Assembly (NCBI RefSeq): GCF_021155765.1
Contig: NC_060114.1
Coordinates: 13,463,501-13,527,500 of the forward strand
Source: Diprion similis
Taxonomy: Eukaryota > Arthropoda > Insecta > Hymenoptera > Diprionidae
DNA length: 64,000 nucleotides
Direction of reading: 5' to 3'
Under the pieces are notes generated by a model. The model did no database searches. It saw nothing but the letters and a program-made list of their open reading frames with translations, and had not been told where the DNA came from. This document shows, piece after piece, positions 13,757 to 26,000 of this stretch. A program made the position numbers and the translations under genes. Numbering within the stretch: position 1 is the stretch's first letter; the number at the start of each line of letters is the position of its first letter.

Positions 13757-13762
13757 TTTATT
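13757..13762 (-). promoter_or_regulatory. Possible Optix polyadenylation signal AATAAA
   Basis: The plus strand reads TTTATT, that is AATAAA on the Optix strand, about 105 bases past the stop codon. Further AATAAA copies follow within a few hundred bases in this AT-rich stretch, so the true 3' end could lie further on. Confidence 0.25.
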
Positions 13763-13867
13763 TATACACACTTCTGACCTGCGTTCCCAGGCAATTATCA
13801 TCGGTATTATCATCATACTTAGTTAAATCGCATTTAATTTTCACGCAACGTTTCATCTTCTCGTGTA

Positions 13868-14249
13868 TCACGCGGGCGAAAAGGGTCTGTGAATTTTTGG
13901 GGGTGTCGGGTGCGGCGGGGGCGTCGCTATCCTCTTCAACCCCTGACCTTGCCCGTGACCTTGAGGCGTATGCTGCCCCGCCGGGGGGCTGCCCCTCGAC
14001 GAGGGGGTGTGGGGACTCGGCACCGCGATTCTGAGCGGCCCGGTGACGGACAAATTCGTCGCCATCAAGGGGGGGCTGTGGGCTTCCGAGAGGCTGTCCG
14101 AGAGGCGGGAAACGCCGCCGTCGGAGAGCCGCGAGCCCTCCGATAACCTCGAAATCCCTTCGGTCAGCTGGTGCGGGGGGTGCGGGTGGTGCAGCAGCCC
14201 TTTGTGGGGGTGGAGTCGCGGGGGCGGCAGGCCCAGCGGATCCGGAAGT
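13868..14249 (-). CDS. Optix: Optix coding exon 3: C-terminus
   Basis: This exon follows the acceptor TTATTTTCCAG ending at 14250. Its single leading base completes an Arg codon, giving [19 protein letters not shown]. It includes [11 protein letters not shown] repeats of the RLS[ED] type, [20 protein letters not shown] and a Pro-rich end [17 protein letters not shown] before TGA at 13868-13870. The peptide reads like known Optix C-termini, and the exon is GC-rich within AT-rich surroundings. It is 126 residues plus the split codon. Confidence 0.9.
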
Positions 14250-17200
14250 CTGGAAAATAACCGTCAGGGAATAACCGTGTTTATTTTATTCCTCGGAAGT
14301 CTCAGTTTTGTCGATTCTTCGGTGTGAATTTTATTGATTATGATAATAATTAGTACAAACGTCAGGAATCGTCGGAAGTTATTTTAATCGTTTTATTGTC
14401 ATCGAATCATTGACAAACGATTGTATATTTTTCATCAAATAAACTCGACTGCTGATGGATGGCGTTTTTGTAAGGTATCGATTCTTGCAAAGGGATTCCA
14501 TTTTTACCGAAAATCGTTTTTGTGTATTTCAAATCGTTTGACTAAAATTTATGTCAGTTTTAAGATCGTTGTAGTTTTAAGCCTGAATTCTAGAAATAAT
14601 TTTTTCTAAATTTTACAAGCAGAACATAACTGCCCATAATTCGGAAATTCAAATTTTTCGAAACCGTTCTTAAGCACCGAAATAGCGATTTTTTTGTTCC
14701 ATATTTCGTTACCGCCAACGTTACTAACTTCAACCTTGTAAGTTAATTTCAACCGCAATTAAGTAAGTACGTGGTAGAGGCTTATGTTGTGGAAAGTTAG
14801 AAATTCTGACTGTTCAGAAATCAGATCAACTTTTGAACTTGGAATTCATATACGACAATTGCAGTTATTTGTCTGCCGAATAATACGATGACTTGGTCAT
14901 TACTGAACAAAAATTATCAATCGTTGATGATCAATAAGATAAAATGAGTCTCGAAAAGATGTTACTTTTTTTTTTTTTTATCGTTTTTCGAATTACCATG
15001 TACTTTACCGGGTACCAAATACCGTGAATTCTGTCTATTCTTCTTCTTAATTTTTTCAAAAATCAAATGTTTTTTTTTCCATTCATTCTCGATTGCATAA
15101 ATGAAACATGTATTTCCATTCTATCTATATCTGGCAAATCTTGATGAAACAAAAATCGTTGTTTCTACTAGCTTTCCCAGTTCAAAGAAAAAAAGAAAAA
15201 AAAAAAAAAAAAAATCACCGAAACATACGTGCTGAAAAATTGCACGGTCAGACTTTTGATCCTATCGTTCTGAATCTAACTGACACGGAATAAAATATAT
15301 CTAACAAAGGGACGCTCGAGTGGAGGGGAAATGAATATTCGGTACGGACCTCGAGCCGAGATCGCCCCTGGGTCCTACGGCCTGAAAGGGACTGGTTTCA
15401 GCCAGTCTGAATATCCCCCCTCCGGCGATGCTCGGGTGGTTGTGCTGCGGGCTGTGCGGTCCGAACTGGAAGCCGGTTGGCGGGAATTTGAAGGCTGGCG
15501 CGTGCGCGAACCGGAACTGGGACTGCGCCGGGTCGAACCGAAAGTTGAGGGGTGGTGGGGGCAGAGGGCCCAGCGGGCCCATCGGAACCGGGGACGGCTG
15601 GTGGGTCGGGGGTGGCGAGGAGGGGGGCGAGGGCGGCGAGGTTCGTCCCAGGGAGATGTCAGAGTCCTCCGAATCGCTCCCGCCGGGTCCAGGACTCAAC
15701 GTCCGTCGCTGAGATCCGCTTCCTGGTCCGGATTGCTGCTGCATTCTGAAAAACAAAATTCAAACATTTGAAATCGAATCAAATTGCTGTTACGGTATTG
15801 AGGAAGCAAAATTTTTACAAATAATTCTGCGGCTTAGACGCCGATTGCATGACTTCGAGTGAAATTTAATATAATTCAATTTTTTTGTCTTGGGTTGTGT
15901 TTTATTGTTTTTGGTTTTTTTTTTTTGCGTAGGTTAATTTTTCGGACCATTTTAAGCAGGACCGTTCACAAACGGATCAGCGTCCTGTAAGGTACCCTTC
16001 GGAAAAAATGTCCGTTTAAAAAAACGTTGTTAAAACAGGTTGGAAACGTGTTTTCTTTGCGATACCAAATACAAAAGATTTTGCGGATTTGGTTGAAATG
16101 TGGGCAGAAAATTGGACGCATTTAGGCATAAGAGATGGTCGAGTAACTTTGTGGGATCCTTTCTACGTACCGGTTTCGAAATTGTCAACTTTCAAACGTA
16201 CAGAAAATTCTTGACCTCTATATTCATCGATATAATTCATTGAACTGAACCTTTTGACCAAATCGTTTGTTTTTACAGTTACAGTTACGCTTTTTAAAGT
16301 GGGTATAATAGGTATGGTTTTCCCATTAGCTTAAAGACACTCGTAATTATGCAGGTTTTAACGGTTTTATTTGTCACCTTTTCTCAGAAACGATAATTCG
16401 GTTGACTTTTGACCTTTGTTCTTCATTCTCGATACTAATTCGCTTGGATATATAATTTTCGAATAATAGCTACACAGTCTTCAATTATACTTTAATTTCT
16501 TACCATAGTTAGAAAATTTGATTTCGAATACGAGGAAAAAATCTGTTTTTTTAACTGTCATCCAAAAATCTGGTCGCAATTTAGCATTCAGAAAAATAAT
16601 TACCCTAAATAATCAAACCGGCTTAAATTTAAGAAAGTATTTAAACTTTATTGTCACGATAACAATCTTATCATAATTTTCTAATAACAATTACTAAATA
16701 AAATTTTCCATAACTCTGCAGAAGGAAATATCGAAGCAGTTAAGCATTAATCCATGCATTAGAATTCCTCATTAAACATCAGACGACATTTATTTTCGTT
16801 TTTCTCAAAATTCTGGGCATCGACGTACGATTTTTTTATTAAAAGTCGTCACAACTCTGCCTCGATATTTAGACGTGGTTTAGTCAGTCTTGTTTCTCTC
16901 TTCCTCTCTCAGATCGATGCGTATAAATGCGAAACGGCGGCCCGTGTTTTCGCTGCTAATTGAGTCGCAAGTCGCTCAGGTTGTCATGGCTACGCGTTAC
17001 ATCCGCGAACCGCTCGGCGCTGGTTTTCTCCGCGTTAAAACATCGGCCGCAAAATTCACCACTTTGTTCACCATTTCGTGCGGATTATCTCACGAGCGAA
17101 ACACCGGCTGTGCAGATATTTTTTTTCAATCCTTTCTCATTTTTCGCAAACCGCTTTCCTCTCTGCCTGTTTAAAAATTCGTTTAAAATTTGAAAAAGTG

Positions 17201-20200
17201 AAGATTGCAACGTGCGAATGCTGAATCGATTTCAATCGGCTGTAACGAATAGGAGCAAAAAATAAATAAATAAATAAATAAATAAACGATTTTCAATCTT
17301 ATACGTATTACAAGAGAGAAGCGATTTAAATAAAAAAAATTTCAAAGCGGGATCAATTTTTATTCTGTTATATATTTAATCAGTCACTGTTACTTTTTCT
17401 TCTCAAAAGAGCGAGAGATAGCCATAGTTGGATTCGGTTAAGGTGTCACCTGTAATCCGATTGATTATGCCGATCTATCCGGTGCTACGATATACCGATT
17501 TAAAAGATTTTAATTATCATAATCCCTGTACCGGTCGTTTGTAGCTGATTTTCGGTTCTGAGTTGTTTCTTTTTTATCCCATATTTGCCTTGAGAAATAA
17601 GTCGATCGTCTGGCCTCGACGCCAGTTTCAAGTTCTTTGCAATCGTTTGATATTGATATTGAAAAAAGGAGGATTGGAAAGAAATTAAAAATGAAATGAG
17701 GGAATTTTTTCGAGTGTACGAACAGAACGAGAGTGTTAAAACCGAGAACGCGTTCTCAGCATTAATTATCGCCGCAAATAGTCCGACATCTCGGCTCGTT
17801 ATACACGGCTTCTCACTTCCCCCTTCGTTTTTTACTTCTATTTTTCATCCCGTGTTACTGAAACCCACCGAAGAAGATCCCAAAAGTGGACTAAAACGCG
17901 TCAGCTGAGCCCGAAGAGCGTGAGTCGGTCATTAGGGTGTGTCTGTACCAAGAATACGCTTAGAACGGATGACCAATCATTTTTTCGAGGACGCCAAATA
18001 AGCATATAAAACGTAAAAAATAATGGTGGTAGCAATAGGAAGCGCAAGGAATTGAATTGAAAAATGCAAAGAGTGAAAAATAATTCCAACTTCGCTAATA
18101 GCCGCATGTCTGCAACTTCTCTGTAATTTTTTATATTTTTTTTACCTTTCCTCGTCATGAAGCGTGAATCAAAATTAGTCACAGCCTAGCTGCGACCGTC
18201 TTGCTAAAAATTATCAACACTTTCGACGCCTAGGAATGTCTATAAAAGTGTTTTCTTCGAAGCTTGACAATTTTATGTCTAGAGAAAGTCAAGATTTGAC
18301 GTTTCGACCCTGAGGGAGGCCATACTTAGAAAAATTTGATTACTCGTAAAATCTTGTATTAGCGGTGAAAACAAAAATAAAGTTAAAAAAAAAAAATAGA
18401 GGAAAAAACGTTGCACAGTTAAAAATTGACTTAAGAATCCATAGTGAAGGTAAAATTATCCATTAAACATCGATAAATCCGAGTGGTAGTCCAGTCATCA
18501 TGAAAATCAATGAAAAGCTCACAGTTTTTGATCAAATTCCTTTGAAGATACTGTTTAGTCGAAGATTGAACGATTAATAAATGAAATCAAAACGTAAAAG
18601 AAAAGTACGTTTCAACCCCTGTACGAAGAAAGAAGAGCAAGAAAATTTGAAAATTTTTTTAAATCGTATCTCCGAGTACGTCAGTATCTTCAAATCCGTT
18701 TGTGATAATATGTAACGATAGTTTACGTCGTACGTCGCATATGTATCAGGAATAATAATCGTTGAGAAGTGAATTATGAAAGAATATAATTTCAACTCGA
18801 GTCTCTTTCACACAGTTCCATTTCCTGTTGCGTGTATGCAGCTCTTGCGATTCTTTTTCTTTCCTCCATTTCGACGTGTTTTTTCTCTCTCTCTCTCTCC
18901 CGTCTGCCGGGGAAGGGGGTGGAGGTGGAGGTAAAATAATAATACTGACGGGTCGGGGGATATCATTTTAACAAAATCGTACCCCGTGTGTCACGAGACA
19001 CCATAGAGAGTAGAGACGTTCTATAGACTCCACATACCCTGGGCACAATCTTCCCCGGACTCATGCCTCCGCGTCTCTCCACCCCATGCTAAATACCCCC
19101 GGTCTTTACAATGGGTATATCGTTAGAAAATCTGAGCTCTCTCCGAGCTCTGCACAATGGGTAACGCGATACCCAACGAAGCTGTATGTGAACAGGGCAC
19201 GATTCGGACGAGAGGTTTTTCGCTGTTCGCTTTTAATAGCCGCTAATAGAGACGTTAAAACGATACTGCTCCTTTCAGCGAGCCCCTTCCCCCTTCCCCT
19301 TTCCCCCCTTCGATATCGTCCCGCTGCACGCAGCGTTCGCTGAGATTTTTTTTTTTTTTTTTCCAACACCCAAACCATAAGGCAGTTGCGAAATTTTTAA
19401 GTATAACGATAACTTTCTAACGATTTCGAATCTCTGGCTAAGTATTTGGAAGAAAGTATGACTGACTTGGACTGGGAGGTTCAACGCTAGCTTTTATGGT
19501 GACGAAGAGGTGGTGGGTTGGTACCTACTCACTTCCTGCGGCAAATCGATTCGAGAGTGCTTCAAGCAGCGCCGCGCGTAGTCAAAGAGCGCAAGTGACA
19601 CTATGGGATAGAAGAGCAGCTGCCAAGTGGCACGTGGCTTAATCAGGCGTCATTCAACTCCTTCGTTAACGATAATTCAAGCATCGATCCGCTGGTACCA
19701 AAGTGTCGATGCTCGTTGACTGCGAAAATAATAGCTAGCCTGTAAAATATACCCTTTCTGATACTCCTCGATGTATCTAGTAAGCGTTATTCTCGATTTT
19801 CATTCCTGCCGCCATGATTTGCTTTTTCTTTATTTTGCTCAGTTTCTCTTCTTCCTTTTCTCAGTCTTCTTCTTATTCTTCTCATGATGGGAGACAGTCG
19901 TTCCCTGTTCCCTGAGCGTAGACTGCAGTAGCGACTGACTACTCTGTCTGACAATGAGAAGAGGACACGAGCGAGTACAAAAACTAGCGGAGGATCTGTT
20001 GAGAGCCCTTTTAGTGTTTGATGGCAAACATCCTCCTTCCCTCTTCTGTTGCCTTTCGTACAAGGACACCCTATTTTCGTCGTACTCAAGTCTCTGACAC
20101 ACAAACTGCGTCTGATAAGATTTTAATTATTTACCAACGTTGACTTCGTTCTGCAGTCTACACCTTATATATAGGTACTACGCGAGACGTTCGAATCCGG

Positions 20201-22963
20201 AATCGCGACCTTTTGTTGTCAATCGAATTGCTTCCATTCTGTATTTTCTCTCTCTCTCTCTTTCCATTCCGGTTACTTTACGAACAGTCTTCGTATCTAT
20301 TTTACTGCGCCATTTAATTCCCCTTCGTTTTGTTTGGAATGTACACATCCTGGGATTATAAACCCGCCTGCCAAATGTTGCCGTAATTATGGTAATTTTT
20401 GTAATTAGATGACGCCTCATTAAACTGTCTGCAAAATTATTACTGCATTGGTGAAACCTGTCCGGCATGACAGCGAGGTGAAGTAGGGAGAGAGAAAGAA
20501 AAAAACATGAATTTGGTAAAAATCAATGAACCGCAAAGGGGTTCGAAACCGTAATTTAATTACCCGTTTATCCTGGTCGAGGTGAAACGGTATGTGAAGT
20601 GGATCCTGTAAACAGGATTAGGACAGTAGAGGTTTCGAGGTACACTAGAATCTGGCTGCCCGTCTGAGATGGGGATGATTTTTTCAGCGCGCAGCAATTT
20701 TACTTGAGACAACAGGATTAGAGCGGTTCTGGTCTTTCCTTGTTTCGGAAGGACTTAATTTTCAAGATTTTTCCCACGACAGAAGAAGAACGGACAGAGA
20801 GAGATAGAGAGAGTGAGAGGAGAGAATGAAAAGAAAAGAAGAAGGACAGAGTGAAAGAGCGAAAGAGAAGGAGGATTTGTGTGTGGACCGCTCAGCTGGG
20901 TCCTCGGCAAACACTTTAACCGACCATTTCTCTTGGTACCTTGTTTGTCCCTCGTCAGTACCTACCCACAACGCGAGGTCTCCAAAAAATCGTTCGGATG
21001 TAATTCCATGTACCTACGTTCCGCCCATGAGAAGCTGAGATCGGACTCTGACACATGGACGATTGGTCCCTGGACCCTGTTTCATCGCTCAATATCTGTT
21101 TATGTGTGACGCGATTGCATAGCGGCTTTGTTCCCCAAGTCAAATGAGACCATCCTGATCACACAACGCTGCATGCGTATCGCCGTGAGAATCACGCCTT
21201 TATGCTCAAACATTTTTAAAATTAATATTTGAGGTGATGCTATAAACGTTGCACTCGGCCATTGGAATTTTGTAGGTATATAATAGTATATACGCATCAT
21301 CAGACTGCGGCGAATACGTGAGATTCGTAAAGCATTTCTAGACTTGGCCAAGACGACTTATTTGGAGTATATACGAAAGCTTTAGAGGGATTGAAAGCAG
21401 GCCGGTTGAAGACTCATTCAAGTCATCACGAGACGTGTCACAGGATGGGAATGTTCCGGCTTTAGTAGGATGACTGTAGGATATTTTTGGCCTGACATTG
21501 TCCAGTAGAAGAGGCGTGTCTCGGCCGACTGTTGAGTATGATGAAACTCATCAAGATGTTTAGACGTCCCCGAGACAGCTGCTCGACATAACTCGGAATG
21601 ACGATTTAAATTTTACGACAAAGACCGCGAGGCGTTTCAATCCAACAATCATTACAGACGATCATTAAAATTGACAAACTTTTGGTCTCGAAGAGGTTTT
21701 CATACTTCCAGCGATATGGGTTAAGGAAGTCAGTTTGCGTTGTTCGTAATTTTGCACGATCCATGGAGTTCGAGGAACTAGACCTACTTCTTCAACCGCA
21801 GACTCAAGATCTCGTCTCTCTCTCTCTCTTTTTCTCGAGGGGACTTTATCCGTCTTCCTTCCACCCCTGAAGTTCATTGGGTTGTTACCCCTTCCCCTGA
21901 AGTGTATTTGGTCACTTAAAATCGTCAAACATATCGAAATACAGGTATGTCTGAAAAACAAGTGAAAAGCTAGGCGACAGCCGATACTCGCGTAGCTTTG
22001 TTCTTGTATAAACATTTGCTCGGGTCATCAGCGAGGGCAGGGGAAGAGAATCGGAAGGGCCTGCCTGCGGTGCAGCACGGAGAACCTCCTCGGTGTGGTG
22101 AAGTGGAGATCGCTTGTCAACCGTGCCTTCCTTCCATGCCCGAGTCCGCCATATTGCACCGTCGGTTTAAAACACTCGATGTTCGAGTGGATAAAATGTT
22201 GCAAATCATCGACTACCTGTCGGCCACGCACGCTCTTCGGCCCCTCGCACAACCACGTCCACATCCACATCCACGTCACAGTGTGGGTATAGGTACTTAA
22301 ACACCGGACGTTCCCCCCCCGTGTTAATATAGTGTTTTGTTTAATGCACTCTCGAGCTAACCACGAGCGAACCGTCATGCCTTCCTTTGGCTCTCCTTCG
22401 GGTAATCGCTTCAACAACTGCAGCGTCGGACGTCAAGTAAAACGACTTCATTACAGTCTGATCAATGCTCGGCATGCTCGGATGACGCGAGGTTCCAGCT
22501 TTTACGAAATATATTCTTTACGGAGTATTGAGTTCCCCTGGTGGTTACGCCGCGGTGCCCGGTTTTTATCCATTAAATTAAGCATTTTTGGTGGTGTGTG
22601 GTAATGCCTGGTGAGACAAAAAATTCTTACTCCAGATTCTGGGCGACAGCCCGTAAAACCCACAGCTCGTCTTCTCGGCTCGTGATGCCCTCGGGTATGT
22701 GAGTATAGACATACATCCGTGGTCGACTAAGAGTTAAGAAGTATGGGGTTTACCGTATCCTCAGCAGCAGCAGCACCAGCACTATCGGTGATGAGAGAGG
22801 TAAAAGAAAAATTGCGACATCGCCATTGACCGTTGAGCGGATGGTTCAGGGTATCGCTTTTCAAGGGAGTATATATATATGAATATTAATTTCTTCCTTC
22901 TTCTTGTTATTTATTTGTCGTACGATGCACTTGCAGTCTCTTGGACTCTGCGCTGCGCGGAGG

Positions 22964-23006
<43 letters not shown>

Positions 23007-26000
23007 AAAAAAGAAAACAGAAAATAAAACAAGCAAGAGTGAATATAACAAACAGGACAAAAAACTTATTACGGGTAAAAAAGACGTAAAGATCGTACGA
23101 GGTATAAGATTTCACACGCGGGGGATCAAATTGGTCGGAGTTGGCGGCTTAAGCCGTTGCAAATTACACCGTAAGCCTCCTCCTCGCCATCCTACGTCCA
23201 TATTCGTCCTTTCCATACTCCATGGCTTACGACTCACCAGCACTCTAGTTTAGGTTGGTTTCGCTTCAGTTTAGAGGCTCGGTTAATTTGTACACTATAA
23301 TGTGGTCTCGACCACCATCGTGCGGGCATGTCTGCAAGGGAAGGAAAGGAAAATGTCGGAGGTTGAGACGCGAGGGAGGAGTAGGAGGAGGAGGAGGAGG
23401 AAGAGGAGGGGGAGGTGACCTCGAGAACAGGGGATGCCGGCTGGCGTATGATCATTTTCTACCTCGGTAATAACGCGAAACCCCCACAGGGCTTAAGATT
23501 TCAATCCACCAAAGAGAATGTTCGTTTCTACAAAATTACTCGCTTCAGGTATACCAACACATCTACACCGATTCTCCCTACGAGCCCTCGTGACTAGCTC
23601 GGTATAACCTAACCTACTTGTTGTACCCTTGACTGGAATACGATGACGTAGCGAGGAGGAGAAATATCAACGAGCAAGAAAAGAAACGTCAAAAAGATTA
23701 AGGTAACCTTATCGATGTTCGCTAGTGGAATTCAACTTGTAATCGAGTCTCGCGACCATTAAAAAATTCCATTTCTTATACCAACAAAGAGGTTCAATGT
23801 ACCATTTCACGCAATTCAACGTATTCCAATGTGAAATTCAATTCTGTGAGACAACTTCGCGTTTCCAATTATATCCGAGCATCGAACCAACGAGATCTGG
23901 AATCCACTCGAGGTTCGGATCTAGTCAAAATTCGAACGTTTGAAGAGTCTTCTCGCGATGGATTAACCTAGAAGTCCGTAATATTACTGCTTTTGAAATA
24001 ATCGAGGACCTGCCTAAGACGAAGCTGGCTTTTTAGACGCGCGTGTATTCCAGTATCGAATTCGATCAGAATAGAAGAAGCGAGCTGGGTGGGGATCAAT
24101 TTGTCGCAGCATCAAAAGACGACGAGCACCGTAGACGATGGGCTGCGTTATCCCCCGGGGGATTGACGTAACTAAAAATTTAAATTTAATGCAATTTCAG
24201 GCGATTACCCTTCCCAGTCTCTGATATACCAACCCCCCTTCCATCCCTCGTCTTGCCTCGCTTCGACTACGCCGCCGCCCGCGGGTCTTGATTGGCTTAC
24301 ATTGTCGATGCTCAACTGTTTCATGCTCCAGTGACCGACCGGGGGATATCAATGCGCGATAGGGGTACAATTTCATGCCCTCAGGCTCCGGCCTATGCAA
24401 TGCCGGGATCCGGGGTGCCGTGCGTTGCTCTGACTTTGCTTTCGATCGGGTTACGACTAAACAAAATTTCGAAACAAACTAAACTCGGTATAGGGTAGGT
24501 GCACACCATTCGTTTGCTTACATTTTTGTGAAATTCTGCTTTCATTAGTTTCGATCTAATAAGGTCTTCGATTTGGTATCGAATTCTTGATTAAAATTCG
24601 ACTTTTAACGAGTTTTGGTCAAGAGTTTTTATACTTGGCACACTTTGTTACCTCGAAAATAGTGTCTGCTCTGATGAAATTATCTCTATGTCATTTGTCT
24701 ACGTAAGATCCGATCATACGGAACGAATATGGCTACGACTGGATCAAACCATGACTAAATGTGGTACCAAGATGACCAAAACCGCTGCATTCAACCCAAA
24801 GCATCTTTGACCATTCTCTTACAACATCGTCGTTCGGTAATTGAATATCTGAGTAGTTGGTCAATCCAGTCCTCCAATCTTCTGCGAAAGATCGATAGTT
24901 GATAGACTTCGAACTTCGAAACCTGCAACAGTATTTGACCAATTCCGAATTCCGGTCATAGAGGTTACACGTTCGTGGACCGCATGATGTTCATTATCAA
25001 ATGCCTTCAAGTGTTCAAAGGAGTTGCTCGTCTATGCGACCATGAATTTGCTTGCATAGTACCACCTTTCATGTCTTCCACGTTAACGCGAGAAATATGA
25101 GGATACATTCAAAAGTTTTGAAATCGAAAAATGGATCAGTTAATGGTAAGAGGTCGTAAGTAATGTCGGTTATGTCCTTCCATCGAGAACTTTACGAAAA
25201 ATAATCGCGTTCACTAATGATGTCAGGACACATCGGATCTCATACCGTTACATCCGATATTGTTTTTTGACAATAAAAACAAAAAAATTCAAACATTCTT
25301 TCCAAAATCAACGAATCTTTACGTTTCAAAGGTTTTTGCGTCGCTGACGATAAAGCCACAGGAATGGTGGACGCGACTTTGTGTCATTTATAAATTTGAT
25401 GAATGGAAATATACTTTGCTTCCGAAAGGGCGTATCCATCACTGAATCCACTTTTCCATCCACTTTTTTAGCACACGCGATATATTCGTCTCGGCGATTT
25501 TATCCTCACGTGATATTTTTCGAAAATAAAACCCGCGTTCACATAGATTTTCTGCCACTTTTGCAGCGAGCACTGAAATAGTATAGTGCATATCGTGGCG
25601 TGCAGGATCACTAAGATCCTATCTTATTCAAGAACCAGGATCAGGATCAGGGCTGTGCCAGAGTGTTGCGTTACACCGGGGTAACTACCTTTATCCCTTC
25701 GTCTACCGGGTGCTTCCGAAATAACATGTTCGGTAACAAAATCGTCCGAAGAAAGATGTAAAATTTTTTCGTGTTTGCTGAACAGCGTTTCATAAAAAAG
25801 AATTGTACACTGATTGTGAGAAAAGAGTTTTTTTCTTCATTTCAAGAGTTCATCTTGTCTTCTTCCTGCCTTTTTTTGCAACTTTTTTAATAATGTTTGT
25901 TAATATTACGGTACGTAGGGCAAAAATTTTTTGTAAGGACTTACACTCTCGTGCGATCACGCCGAGCACTCGGGGTGTAAAACTGTGTTTTACGCTCTAG

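Larger units (their letters stand above)
11490..13867. other. AT-rich Optix 3' flank, possible long 3' UTR
   Basis: Strongly AT-rich DNA with a 25-base poly-A run, an AAT tract and two TA tracts. It lies just past the Optix stop codon and contains many AATAAA-like signals on the minus strand, so part of it may be Optix 3' UTR. Open frames here are products of the repeats. Confidence 0.45.

Noticed and set aside
13889..14327. Plus-strand open frames of about 85-106 codons
   Set aside because: They are antisense shadows of the GC-rich Optix exon 3.
15331..15771. Plus-strand open frames up to 146 codons
   Set aside because: Antisense to Optix exon 2. Their Gly/Arg-rich composition mirrors its Pro-rich coding strand.
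20188..20205. B-box-like GTTCGAATCC and similar words at 32414, 33340 and 37262
   Set aside because: No A box at proper spacing and no acceptor or T-arm pairing, so no tRNA.
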